Shown here in pieces: positions 10,287 to 17,730 of a DNA stretch of 64,000 bases. This stretch comes from WTJH01 sp049889695 (GTDB lineage Bacteria > Bacteroidota > Bacteroidia > Flavobacteriales > Flavobacteriaceae). The stretch's first letter is position 1. Each line of letters begins with the position of its first letter. The position numbers were made by a program, and so were the translations under genes. The stretch covers positions 1-64,000 of the forward strand of contig JBMHCX010000007.1 of assembly GCA_049889695.1 (NCBI GenBank). Reading direction: 5' to 3'. Under the pieces are notes generated by a model, which was given only the letters and a program-made list of their open reading frames with translations, ran no database searches and had not been told where the DNA came from.

Positions 10287-10598
10287 ATGAGCGATCAAAA
10301 TCCTAAAGAACACAAAATCAATATTTCCATAGACGAAAAGTTGGCCGATGGGATCTATTCCAATCTGGCGATCATTAATCATTCGCCTTCGGAATTTGTA
10401 GTTGATTTTGTGGCGCTAATGCCGGGTGCTCCCAAGGCGAATGTCAAGTCTCGGATTATACTGACACCAGAACACGCCAAGCGCTTCCATAAGGCTTTAG
10501 GGGAAAATCTTCATCGCTACGAAAGTACGCACGGAGACATCACGACCAACGATGCTCCGCCCATCCCGATGAATTTTGGGCCCACTGGCGAAGCTTAA
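10287..10598 (+). CDS. DUF3467 family protein
   Basis: A small protein of 103 residues beginning MSDQNPKEHKINISIDEKLADGIYSNLAIINHS. I recognise it as DUF3467, a family of short beta-rich proteins often found directly behind rpoC in Bacteroidota. Its function is not known. The motif FVVDFVALMPGAPKANVKSRIILTP is well preserved. It lies 11 bases after rpoC and is followed at once by a strong terminator, so it is the last gene of the rpl-rpo operon. Confidence 0.9.
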   Translation: MSDQNPKEHKINISIDEKLADGIYSNLAIINHSPSEFVVDFVALMPGAPKANVKSRIILTPEHAKRFHKALGENLHRYESTHGDITTNDAPPIPMNFGPTGEA

Positions 10599-10604
10599 AT
10601 GTAT

Positions 10605-10631
10605 AACCCTCCTTACGGAGGGTTTTTTTAT
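10605..10631 (+). terminator. Rho-independent terminator of the rplK-rpoC-DUF3467 operon
   Basis: An 8-bp stem, AACCCTCC and GGAGGGTT, with the loop TTAC is followed by a run of Ts. It begins 7 bases after the DUF3467 stop. It separates the plus-strand operon from the convergent minus-strand genes. Confidence 0.93.
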
Positions 10632-10703
10632 ACCTGAAATTTCTTTTGGAATTCTGTTAGGACCACTCGCCTTTGATTAGCGAAGTCTCTATTTCAAGGG
10701 CCT

Positions 10704-11750
10704 TTATTTGGCCTGCTGGTCCACGGTCTTGATAAAGTCGATGAGTCCTTGAAAATAGCGATCGGCGTCGTCGTACATGGCTAAATGACTGCCCTCTGGA
10801 CAATGCAAATACTGCCCATTTGGAAATTCAGAGGCCATCCATTCCATATGCTTAGGGTCCATAGTGTCGTATGTTCCCCCGATGGTTAGGGTAGGGACCT
10901 GAATCTTCTGAAGTTGATCTTTAATATCCCAATCTTTTAATTGGGCATCCCCAACCACCCCAAATTCACTCGGCCCTTGCATGTGTACATACAAGTCGTG
11001 GCTGATTCGCGCAAAGGCTCTCATGACGGGATCTGGCCATTCTTCTAGTGGAAAACGCAATACGTGTTCCGGATAGTAATGAGTTTGTATAAGTCCTAGA
11101 TATTCTGGGTTGGCATAATCGCCCTCGGCTTCATAGGCTCGAATTTTTTCTAAAACTTCTGGGGGGAGTTGCGGTCCTAATACATCGTTTGCGTACTTGA
11201 CATAATCGGGGATAGAAGCCATCATATTAGACACGATTAAGCCTTTTAGGTGTTGCTGATGCCTCAAGGCATATTCCATCCCTAGGATTCCTCCCCAAGA
11301 GCTTCCGTATAAATAAAAATTATCCGCATTTAAGCCCAAAGCCTGTCGTACTTGTTCGACTTCATCGACATAGCGCTCAATACTCCACAGCGCAGCATTG
11401 TTGGGCTGATCGCTATAGGCCGATTCTAACTGATCGTAATAGTAATACTCTATTCCGGCATGTGGGAAATAGGAGTCGAACACCTCTAGATATTCGTGGG
11501 TGGCTCCCGGTCCGCCGTGTAATAAAAGAACCTTCATTGTCGGATTGTTCCCAACCCTTTTGGTCCATACCCGAAAAGTCCCGACTTCGGTTTCGATGGG
11601 GATCATTTTTACACCACCGCTAATTTTATCGTCGCGTTGGCTGTAGTCTAGGTAGTTGTTTGATACCTCAGCTACAGCTGAGGATTCGTTCGTTGTTTTG
11701 CATCCTAGAAATATTCCTAGCAGACAAATGAATAGATAGTGTTTTAGCAT
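10704..11750 (-). CDS. Lipoprotein alpha/beta hydrolase, proline iminopeptidase-like (S33)
   Basis: A predicted secreted peptidase or esterase of the S33 proline iminopeptidase family, 348 residues. The N-terminus is a lipoprotein signal (MLKHYLFICLLGIFLGC) with the modified Cys at residue 17. The oxyanion-hole motif HGGPG (about residue 80), nucleophile elbow GSSWGG, a downstream Asp in GGTYDTMDPKH and the His in EGSHLAM form a complete catalytic triad. A TATATTTA box about 30 bases upstream of the ATG could be its promoter. The substrate is unknown; cleavage of N-terminal proline is the family activity, not something visible here. Confidence 0.85.
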   Translation of the reverse strand: MLKHYLFICLLGIFLGCKTTNESSAVAEVSNNYLDYSQRDDKISGGVKMIPIETEVGTFRVWTKRVGNNPTMKVLLLHGGPGATHEYLEVFDSYFPHAGIEYYYYDQLESAYSDQPNNAALWSIERYVDEVEQVRQALGLNADNFYLYGSSWGGILGMEYALRHQQHLKGLIVSNMMASIPDYVKYANDVLGPQLPPEVLEKIRAYEAEGDYANPEYLGLIQTHYYPEHVLRFPLEEWPDPVMRAFARISHDLYVHMQGPSEFGVVGDAQLKDWDIKDQLQKIQVPTLTIGGTYDTMDPKHMEWMASEFPNGQYLHCPEGSHLAMYDDADRYFQGLIDFIKTVDQQAK

Positions 11751-11925
11751 TTCCTTTGTTTATGGTTCTACCTAAATATATAAAGAATTGAGCGAATAGG
11801 ACACCGCCCTACGCACTTGAGATTTCTTTAAGGACCATCGATCACTTTTTAAAACCTCCTATGGATCGATGGAAAAAGGGGAGTATCCTGAAAAAATGAG
11901 TCTTTTGCCTCTCGTCGAAGGGGTT

Positions 11926-12210
11926 TTATTTGATTAGAATCAACTGACTGTCTTCAATGGCTTTAACCCAGTGTTTAACCTTGGGTGCAATGGGGTGAAA
12001 GTCTCCTGGTTTTACGATTATTTTATTCCCTTTTTCGTCTTCGTACAAGGCTGAACCCAATACGCAGATCAGGACTGCTGGAAGGGTGGTGATGTGTTCT
12101 TTTAAGCAGCTGTCTTTTAATAGCTGTATAGCCGTCACCCTAGAGGCCACCGATCGGTCAAGTGGTTTAGTGCTAAGGGCTTTATTTTGATGGAGCTCTT
12201 TAAGATTCAT
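11926..12210 (-). CDS. Small cupin-fold protein
   Basis: A 94-residue single-domain protein with a cupin-like strand pattern: LKEHITTLPAVLICVLG, then GNKIIVKPGDFHPIAPKV. The glycine/proline turn before DFHPI matches cupin motif 1-2 architecture, with His residues that could bind a metal. There is no signal peptide. Its ATG overlaps the stop of the upstream lipoprotein gene by 4 bases (ATGA), implying translational coupling. The exact substrate or role is unknown. Confidence 0.65.
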   Translation of the reverse strand: MNLKELHQNKALSTKPLDRSVASRVTAIQLLKDSCLKEHITTLPAVLICVLGSALYEDEKGNKIIVKPGDFHPIAPKVKHWVKAIEDSQLILIK

Positions 12211-12614
12211 TCAAAATAGGTATGATAGGTGCCAAACGATCTTTTTAGCTGGCTCAGCAGCTGCGACGCTTCTTTGTGGTCTGACACTTTTGCCAGTTGA
12301 TGTACCAATTCCAGATGTGGGTGTAGCCACTTGTGGAGTTCGTCGTGACTTTTCCCTTCCATGGTACAACTTTGAATAAGCGCATTGTTTTGCGTTTGTA
12401 GCGCTTCTGCCAATTGCCGATAGTTGGTGTTTTGTTGTAAGACAAAGTCGTTTAACAAATCGCTCGCCTTTCGCAGCTGAGGTTTCATTTCAGGATTCAC
12501 TTTCCATTTTTTTCCATCGTTTAGCTGTAGGTTGGTCTTGTGCGGATGAGATTGGCAGGCCAGAGCCATGCCTAATCCGATAATTAGATAGATGAACAGA
12601 GGTGTTTTTTTCAT
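12207..12614 (-). CDS. Hypothetical lipoprotein
   Basis: A product of 135 residues, not recognised as a named family. The N-terminus is a lipoprotein signal (MKKTPLFIYLIIGLGMALAC), with Cys20 the likely lipidation site. The rest is largely helical with several His residues (HKWLHPHLELVHQLAKVSDH), resembling small helical-bundle periplasmic proteins. It overlaps the downstream cupin gene by 4 bases, so the two are probably made together. The pairing of a His-rich lipoprotein with a cupin might suggest metal handling, but that is a guess. Confidence 0.6.
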   Translation of the reverse strand: MKKTPLFIYLIIGLGMALACQSHPHKTNLQLNDGKKWKVNPEMKPQLRKASDLLNDFVLQQNTNYRQLAEALQTQNNALIQSCTMEGKSHDELHKWLHPHLELVHQLAKVSDHKEASQLLSQLKRSFGTYHTYFE

Positions 12615-12651
12615 GGGATGAGATTTGAAAGTTCGTTGTGAACAGTGGGGG

Positions 12652-13833
12652 TTATAACATTCGTTTTAAGGGGATTTCTATTTCTTTTATTACCCCTTCA
12701 GTATCCATGATCTGCAGGCGCACCGTTTCTCCTTCTCTTTTCAGAAGATTCTTGTAGGTGGTTAGCTCACCGGAATAGTCGTCGTCGATAGCGATGAGCA
12801 GATCTCCCTTTCGAACGCCTAAACGATAGGCATCGCTGCTTTTTGCAATTTTAGCGATAACAATTTTATCCTGCTCTTGTTGAAGGCTTATTCCGCATAG
12901 GGGGAATTCAAACGGGCGGCTAAAGGTATTGTTTGGTTTAAGGTAGACGTGAGAAGTCGTATAGTCTAAAATGACATTGAACCGACTGATGATCTTGCTC
13001 CCCAAGATCCCCATATAGTTTTCAAAACTACTGACGCCTGCTTGGTCATGTGCAATGGAAATCACTAAATCGTTGAGTTGGTAATCTCCAAGAATGACGG
13101 ATTTCAGGGCAATACTTTCTGAGGTAGAAGTCCCATGAAGGTTTTCCGAATCATTGACCAAGCTGTTACCCGCCTGTTTCGCCAGTTGGAATTTTTCGTT
13201 AAATGGGGAATTGATCAGAAGGGTTAGACCGGCACCACTGTCCAAAAAGACCTTGTCGGTGTATGACACCCCATTGTTCAACACGATTTCAATATCGAAC
13301 TGAGGAATAGGGATCCCTTGACCAAATTCAAAGGGGATTTTTTGAAATCCCAAGGTATCTACGGTATCAATTTTATCATAGAACAGTATTTTTTGATTTT
13401 CGTAATCGATTTTGGTGATATATTTTTTTAACAGGCTGTAGCCGAGAATTCCCTCCATTTTTTTTTCGGGTTTTCGACTCCTAAGCTGAGAAAGGTCGGC
13501 CAGAACTAGGTGAGTATCGTTGACTGTGATATTCGTATCTAAGGTCAATTGTTGGGAGAGAATTATGTCATACGATTTAACGCCACCGGCTCCGGCAACT
13601 TCTTGCTGATGATCTGCTTCTAAACCTAATTCCTCGGCTGTAGCGGTGTCTAGGAGATCTGCCGTTGCGCCAGTATCCAAGACAAAAGTCTTGGCTTGGG
13701 GATGATCATTAATTTTTACTTGGACGGTTATCATCCCATTGTCATCCAGCTCGAAAGGAATCTCGGCTAGCTGCGCATTGAGGGGGAAAACTAGACTGGT
13801 GGCGAGAACAAAAAATACAAATTTGAGGGGCAT
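12652..13833 (-). CDS. Retropepsin-like aspartyl protease with C-terminal PDZ domain
   Basis: A predicted exported protease of 393 residues. Starting at 13833 gives a clean signal peptide (MPLKFVFFVLATSLVFPLNA); an in-frame start at 13866 adds 11 residues in front of it and is less likely. Two retropepsin-like half domains carry catalytic motifs VLDTGAT (about residue 52) and FLDSGAG (about residue 205). The C-terminal ~85 residues form a PDZ domain (VRKGDLLIAIDDD). This aspartyl-protease/PDZ pairing is common in Bacteroidota; substrates are unknown. It is a single gene with no obvious partners. Confidence 0.85.
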   Translation of the reverse strand: MPLKFVFFVLATSLVFPLNAQLAEIPFELDDNGMITVQVKINDHPQAKTFVLDTGATADLLDTATAEELGLEADHQQEVAGAGGVKSYDIILSQQLTLDTNITVNDTHLVLADLSQLRSRKPEKKMEGILGYSLLKKYITKIDYENQKILFYDKIDTVDTLGFQKIPFEFGQGIPIPQFDIEIVLNNGVSYTDKVFLDSGAGLTLLINSPFNEKFQLAKQAGNSLVNDSENLHGTSTSESIALKSVILGDYQLNDLVISIAHDQAGVSSFENYMGILGSKIISRFNVILDYTTSHVYLKPNNTFSRPFEFPLCGISLQQEQDKIVIAKIAKSSDAYRLGVRKGDLLIAIDDDYSGELTTYKNLLKREGETVRLQIMDTEGVIKEIEIPLKRML

Positions 13834-14020
13834 AGGGAATAATTTAATGGCTGTTGGTGAATACATTGGGGTATAATGGTTGTTTTAGCGTATTGTCCCC
13901 AGCGCTGTTTGTCCGTATTTTTCTTATCCATAGCCTTAAATGTTACGGACTTTTGCAGTTTTTCTGTTACTTTTAGGTAGCGTGAGGGGTAGAAGAAAAA
14001 CAGTAGGTCATTCATCAAAA

Positions 14021-14070
14021 AAGAACAGATTTGGGGTCAATTCTATCATTAAGTTACAAAAAAGTGAGGG
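14021..14070 (-). promoter_or_regulatory. Promoter/leader module D (weak copy)
   Basis: On the minus strand a T-run followed by GTAACTTAATG precedes CCCCAAATCTGTTCTT. This is the same order as the promoter/leader modules near 22.35, 27.4 and 34.78 kb. The shared leader core is 16-20 bases; the -7-like box here is TAACTTAA. It would transcribe towards the retropepsin gene. Nothing else is visible in the gene-free stretch 13834-14185. A short minus ORF at 13791-14018 overlaps the protease and has no support. Confidence 0.4.
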
Positions 14071-14185
14071 ATTAAGCAAAATAGCTTAAAAGTTGTCTAG
14101 AGGTATCTTCATAGATTGAGAATTATAGGGGAATTATTTCTTATCCAGAGTTTTCATGATTGCCCGGAAAGCTCTAGATTGATCA

Positions 14186-14689
14186 CTACTTTCGGCTCAC
14201 TTTTATCATCCAATAGGCAATAAAACCACTGCCTACTATTCCAGGGGCAAACCAATTCCATATTCCTGGTAATATTTGGTTGACCACAAAGAATGCCGAA
14301 ACTGCAGCGATATAACCACCACTCATTTTCCCTAAGTGCAACTTCAACCAGCTGTTTTTAAGTCTATTGGTGTCTTTTAATAACTTAAGGTCTCTTAGTC
14401 CAAACACTAGGCCAACACTTCCGAATACGGTTAAAATGATATTTAACCGACCATATATCACTAGTGGGTAGAGAAGCATACTGCCTCCAGTGATTACAAT
14501 CATATAGGCAAGGATTTTGTCTATCGTAAGGTTAAAGGCTTTTTGTTTGTAGTACAAACTTCTCCGTCCACTGATTATAAAGTAAGTGCTAAACAGTCCG
14601 ATAGCAAACAGAAATGCACTTTGGTGACCAGGAAGACTAGCAATGACTATGGCTGCTATGGCTGAAACGAGCATTGCAGCGTAGAACAC
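14186..14689 (-). CDS. DUF2306-like integral membrane protein, 5' end probably frameshifted
   Basis: The 167-residue frame starts at a GTG and holds four to five hydrophobic segments (for example IAAIVIASLPGHQSAFLFAI and the C-terminal GIVGSGFIAYWMI). It resembles DUF2306/DoxX-like membrane proteins. The same frame stays open upstream to about 14942 and encodes a further plausible segment (IYYVHAPLGGIALLAGGIA then LLAKKGQGLHKKSGR), but with no ATG, GTG or TTG. An ATG at 14853 lies in another frame that stops at a TAG near 14810. A one-base frameshift there would restore a full-length protein, so the gene is likely damaged or the start is non-standard. Function unknown. Confidence 0.55.
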   Translation of the reverse strand: MFYAAMLVSAIAAIVIASLPGHQSAFLFAIGLFSTYFIISGRRSLYYKQKAFNLTIDKILAYMIVITGGSMLLYPLVIYGRLNIILTVFGSVGLVFGLRDLKLLKDTNRLKNSWLKLHLGKMSGGYIAAVSAFFVVNQILPGIWNWFAPGIVGSGFIAYWMIKVSRK

Positions 14690-14931
14690 CCTCCCCGATT
14701 TTTTATGTAGCCCTTGTCCTTTTTTGGCTAGAAGAGCAATTCCGCCAGCTAAAAGAGCGATTCCACCTAGGGGAGCATGAACATAATAAATCAGTATTTC
14801 AGCTATTTTTTCTATGTCCGTTTTATTTGATTGAAAATAACGAATTTGTTCATCAAAAAGAAGTACGGTTTCAAGGACTGTCTTTATCCATTTATTGGCA
14901 CTTGTATAAAGTGTTTGAGTATAACTAAAAA

Positions 14932-14981
14932 GGTTTTTGGTCTAGTAAATTATGGGACAGAACGAAGCCCTGCGCCAGCGG
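14932..14981 (-). repeat. 3'-flank repeat, copy 1
   Basis: The plus-strand segment GTTTTTGGTCTAGTAAATTA, then ...GGGACA...CCAGCG, closely resembles 19407-19460 (GTTTTTGGTCGAGTAATTTA, then ATGG...GGGACA...CCAGCG). Both lie directly downstream (minus-strand sense) of small exported-protein genes. It differs from the attC-like sites, though the copy at 19.4 kb carries a GCTAAC-GAG core like the left end of the site at 15.57 kb. It may be a decayed member of the same site family. Confidence 0.45.
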
Positions 14982-15009
14982 GGGGTTACAAAAAAAACTG
15001 GGAATTATT

Positions 15010-15483
15010 TTATTCCGCAGCTACACAGTGAATCCTCCAACTACGAACTTTAGAAGTATTATTTACAATTAAGGCATTGTCTCCATTTTCGAGGCATTTT
15101 GCTATTTCTTTTCCACAGTGCCGTTGGTCCGTACAGGATATTCCGTTTGCTTTTGCGGAATATTCTCTGGCGGCAAAACCTCCCAGTTGTATGATTTCTT
15201 TGGTTTCACCCTTTAAACTAAAAGTTGCGGTTTGAAAACCCTTGGCATCTGCCTTACAAAATAATAGATCGATATCCTCTGGAGGGTAATTGTTGCCCAA
15301 TTCATCTAAGATGGATAGTGTATTCTCTATAAAAGCATGCTGCGCAGCAGCTTTGTCGGTCTGCTTCTGACAGCTGATGAAGACTGTTAAAATGAGGACC
15401 ATCAAAATTCTCCTACAGAATGAATTCCACGGATAAAAAGCCTTTAAAAAAGGAGGAGGGGGGATAGAACGTAAGTATTTCAT
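15010..15483 (-). CDS. Hypothetical Cys-containing lipoprotein
   Basis: Not recognised. From ATG 15483 the product is 157 residues (an in-frame TTG at 15495 would add four). A basic N-terminus is followed by a hydrophobic stretch ending LILTVFISC, a good lipobox. The C-terminal part has four Cys (CTDQRHCGKEIAKC and a final HCVAAE), suggesting disulfides outside the cytoplasm. A promoter-like module lies 10-50 bases upstream of the start. A repeat element follows the stop. Base composition is closer to the core genes than to the AT-rich cassettes further on. Confidence 0.55.
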   Translation of the reverse strand: MKYLRSIPPPPFLKAFYPWNSFCRRILMVLILTVFISCQKQTDKAAAQHAFIENTLSILDELGNNYPPEDIDLLFCKADAKGFQTATFSLKGETKEIIQLGGFAAREYSAKANGISCTDQRHCGKEIAKCLENGDNALIVNNTSKVRSWRIHCVAAE

Positions 15484-15491
15484 GGTTGGGT

Positions 15492-15535
15492 GCAAATTTG
15501 GAGTTCCTATACTTCAAGTTACAAAAAAAAGGGGA
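15492..15535 (-). promoter_or_regulatory. Promoter/leader module E (weak copy)
   Basis: On the minus strand a run of Ts followed by GTAACTTGAAG leads into CTCCAAATTTGC about 20 bases before the ATG of the 15010-15483 gene. The arrangement matches the stronger modules at 22.35, 27.4 and 34.78 kb (T-run, TAtCTT box, CCCCAAATCTG leader). The likely transcription start leaves only a short leader. Confidence 0.45.
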
Positions 15536-15570
15536 GCGGTTACATAAAGGGTTATAGTTTAGGTAAAAGA

Positions 15571-15702
15571 GGCTCCGTTAACGAGCGTCCATAACACCTG
15601 ACTTGTCTAAAAATGCGCCTGCTTTTCTAACGCGCGCCGAGGTACTTAAACCGATTGAATAACTTATTAGCTATGAGTGATACACCTGGTTGCCAAACGG
15701 AG
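15571..15702 (-). repeat. attC-like cassette site S8
   Basis: This imperfect palindrome of about 130 bases lies between the beta-lactamase-like gene and the lipoprotein gene. Its ends are a perfect 7-bp inverted repeat (CTCCGTT at 15573, AACGGAG at 15696). On the plus strand the right end is CACCTGGTTGCCAAAC. Its GTTGCCAAAC (15689-15698) is the exact reverse complement of GTTTGGCAAC at 17220-17229, the start of the MarR/hydrolase cassette. The left core is CCGTTAAC-GAG. The role as a recombination site is inferred. Confidence 0.7.
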
Positions 15703-15710
15703 TTTTTGAT

Positions 15711-16709
15711 TTACTTTTTTGATAAATAATTTAGAATGAAACTTAGAGCTTTAGGTCCTCCCATAGCTGGGTTTCTGTTGGTCAAAACAATTACGGTGTA
15801 TCTGTCATCTATGATGTCCATTGCAGAAGCAATCCCAAGAACCGTGTCATCGCTCCCAAAACCACCTGTATGTCCGTATATTTCACTCTTTGCAATAAAG
15901 CCAAGTTTAAAACCGAGCCCATAATTTTCATCAGATTGCATCCTTTTCATTTCGTTCAGCACCTCTCTGCTGATTAGTTTATCGTTTCTGAGTGCCTTAG
16001 AAAATTTCAGTAAATCATCTGCGGTTGATGTAAAATGCCCACCATCAGGAAGCCCTAATTTTGTATTGGACATCTTTAGAGGTTCGATTAAGTGTTCTGT
16101 TAGATATTCTTCATACGTAAGACCAGATACTTCTTGAATGATTTTCCCCAAAACTATATAACCGTTGTTGCTGTAATTGAAAACGCCTTGTCTTTTTGGT
16201 GTTGTATCTCTCTTTTTTATTAAGGTGTAGAGACGATCTAGGTCAGCTGAGATTTCCTCTGGGGGATAATCCCAATAAAATCCTAATCCGCTTGTGTGCG
16301 ATAGTAGATTTCTTACGGTAATATCTCTCCATAGAGGATTTTCTATATCCTTTAAATAAATACCAATTGGATTATCAATATCAATTTTGTCTTCAGAGGC
16401 AAGTTGCATAATCGAAATTGCGGTAAACATTTTAGGCATAGAGGCCAAACCTATTTTTCCACCTAGCGTATGGTTTGTTGTTTGATTTAGGTCTCGATAT
16501 CCAAACGCTTTTTTTAATAGAATTTGGTCTTTATCTGCAATAAGAACCACTCCGTGAAGACTATCTTTTTTCGCTTGATCGTCTAAAAATTCTTCTATTT
16601 CAGAAAGGGTAGTCGTGTTTTTTTTAGGGGGCTCTTTTGTGATTTCCCTATTGGGATTTTTACAGCCAGTAATTGTAAGAATGGATAAGATGAGGAGTAA
16701 ATTTTTCAT
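15711..16709 (-). CDS. Lipoprotein serine hydrolase, class C beta-lactamase family
   Basis: A member of the beta-lactamase/transpeptidase-like family, 332 residues. A lipoprotein signal ends in ILTITGC (Cys16). The SxxK nucleophile motif is in LASMPKMF (about residue 92), the YxN motif is FNYSNNGY (about residue 185) and the third motif is HTGG near residue 275. The set is complete, so the enzyme is probably active, but these proteins are often esterases or D-amino-acid peptidases, so beta-lactam resistance cannot be inferred. Its start overlaps the stop of the upstream MarR gene by 4 bases. Both form one cassette bounded by sites at 17.22 and 15.70 kb. Confidence 0.85.
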   Translation of the reverse strand: MKNLLLILSILTITGCKNPNREITKEPPKKNTTTLSEIEEFLDDQAKKDSLHGVVLIADKDQILLKKAFGYRDLNQTTNHTLGGKIGLASMPKMFTAISIMQLASEDKIDIDNPIGIYLKDIENPLWRDITVRNLLSHTSGLGFYWDYPPEEISADLDRLYTLIKKRDTTPKRQGVFNYSNNGYIVLGKIIQEVSGLTYEEYLTEHLIEPLKMSNTKLGLPDGGHFTSTADDLLKFSKALRNDKLISREVLNEMKRMQSDENYGLGFKLGFIAKSEIYGHTGGFGSDDTVLGIASAMDIIDDRYTVIVLTNRNPAMGGPKALSFILNYLSKK

Positions 16710-17143
16710 TTAGATGTATTTAATATTATTTTATTCAATAGTTCTGAAAGTGTGTCTTTTTCCTTTTCAGTAATGTCTTTTTGAGCAATTTCTCTGTTTT
16801 TATGAATCACTGGAATTGCCAAATCCAATATTTTTTTTCCTTTAGAAGTAATTTTCAAATCCTTTTTTCTCCGGTCGCTTTTGTTTTCTTCTCTCACGAT
16901 AAAGTTTCTTTTTACTAAAAGTTCTATCATTCGAGTAATGGAAGCGACATCTTTAAACAGTTGTTCTGCTAATTCTACTTGACTTGTTTCGGGATTTTGG
17001 TCGATTTGTATCAATAAGAGGATTTGATTGATGGTTATGTTATACCCAAGTTCATTTAAATTTCCTTGTGCCATTAACCTGTAATATTTGATTGCTTTCT
17101 CAATTTGATAGAAAATTGTTTCCGATGGGTTGTTAAATTTCAC
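16706..17143 (-). CDS. MarR family transcriptional regulator
   Basis: A 145-residue winged-helix repressor. The MarR core is visible: ITINQILLLIQIDQNPETSQ, then VELAEQLFKDVASITRMIEL and the wing KNRDRRKKDLKITSKGKK-like segment (here NKSDRRKKDLKITSKGKK). The C-terminal dimerisation helix (EKDTLSELLNKII) is complete. It overlaps the hydrolase gene by 4 bases. A palindrome 22 bases upstream is a good candidate operator, so autoregulation and control of the hydrolase are likely. The ligand is unknown. Confidence 0.88.
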   Translation of the reverse strand: MKFNNPSETIFYQIEKAIKYYRLMAQGNLNELGYNITINQILLLIQIDQNPETSQVELAEQLFKDVASITRMIELLVKRNFIVREENKSDRRKKDLKITSKGKKILDLAIPVIHKNREIAQKDITEKEKDTLSELLNKIILNTSK

Positions 17144-17164
17144 AATTAAATTATTTGATATAAA

Positions 17165-17186
17165 TATAATTGATGTATCAATAATA
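17165..17186 (-). promoter_or_regulatory. Candidate MarR operator palindrome
   Basis: TATAATTGAT-GT-ATCAATAATA is an inverted repeat matching at 9 of 10 positions, with a perfect ATTGAT...ATCAAT core. It sits 22 bases upstream of the marR start codon. Its size and spacing fit the dimeric sites bound by MarR proteins; binding is inferred. Confidence 0.55.
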
Positions 17187-17219
17187 TAATTAAAACTTTT
17201 TTATTTTTTCAATCACTAT

Positions 17220-17268
17220 GTTTGGCAACGGGTCAGCTAAACGGCTATTGAGTACAGTTTAGGTTTCG
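17220..17268 (-). repeat. attC-like cassette site S7 (degenerate)
   Basis: The left core is GTTTGGCAAC-GG, the same pattern (NNNAAC-GG) as the other sites, and an inner inverted repeat CTAAAC...GTTTAG follows. GTTTGGCAAC pairs perfectly with GTTGCCAAAC in the site at 15.69 kb, marking the 5' boundary of the MarR/hydrolase cassette. The right core expected for the DUF1272 cassette is not recognisable. Confidence 0.55.
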
Positions 17269-17281
17269 TTTTGCTTCGTTT

Positions 17282-17563
17282 TTATCTCTTTCTAGGATCA
17301 ATATTCATGTTAGTTTCAAGAAATGAATTAGTAGTGACAGGCTTGTGAATTTTTCTGTCTGATACGGGAGATTTTAAAAGCCCATTTTTGGGTCTTGTTG
17401 GCCTCTTTTCAAATCCACCCCCACAATTGGGGCAAACGTTCTTTATGACATTATCAACGCAGTCTTTACAGAATGTACACTCATAGGTACAAATCATTGC
17501 TTCATTCGATTCGTTTGGAAGTGATTTGTTACAATTTTCGCAGTTGGTTCTAATTTCAAGCAT
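17282..17563 (-). CDS. DUF1272 domain protein (Cys-rich)
   Basis: A 93-residue protein with the DUF1272 pattern: MLEIRTNCENCNKSLPNES, then ICTYECTFCKDCVDN and VCPNCGGGF. Eight Cys residues in four pairs imply zinc binding. The N-terminal 57 residues are the domain; the Arg/Lys-rich tail (residues 58-93) looks disordered. Function is unknown; the family is widespread as single genes. It is the sole gene between sites S6 and S7, a one-gene cassette. Confidence 0.85.
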   Translation of the reverse strand: MLEIRTNCENCNKSLPNESNEAMICTYECTFCKDCVDNVIKNVCPNCGGGFEKRPTRPKNGLLKSPVSDRKIHKPVTTNSFLETNMNIDPRKR

Positions 17564-17641
17564 CTATATTTCTTCAATTATGGACTGTCCTTCAGATTTA
17601 TTTCCAGAAGTCCATTGCTTTTGATTTTCTTTTTTTTGCTT

Positions 17642-17730
17642 GCGACTAACGGCTTCGGCTTTTAGTAGTTGCGTAAATTTAGCAAGTACTGGCGAGAACA
17701 AGTAATTACTTATAGCGATTGTTGTAAGGC
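17642..17730 (-). repeat. attC-like cassette site S6
   Basis: The plus-strand left core is GCGACTAAC-GG and the right end is GCGATTGTTGTAAGGC. GTTGTAAGGC (17721-17730) is the reverse complement of GCCTTTCAAC at 18747-18756 at 9 of 10 positions, linking both ends of the 340-residue-protein cassette. The internal part (TAGTAGTTGCGTAAATTTAG) resembles the site at 22.49 kb (TAAGTAGTTGCGTGCGTTAG). The stop codon of the 17710-18732 gene lies inside the site. Confidence 0.72.

Noticed and set aside
13791..14018. 75-codon minus ORF downstream of promoter module D
   Set aside because: It overlaps the retropepsin gene in another frame, its composition is not protein-like, and no homologous layout is known to me.
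14674..15031. Two plus-strand ORFs opposite the membrane protein gene
   Set aside because: They are antisense to a better supported minus-strand frame, run against the direction of every neighbouring gene and have no recognisable domain or start signal.
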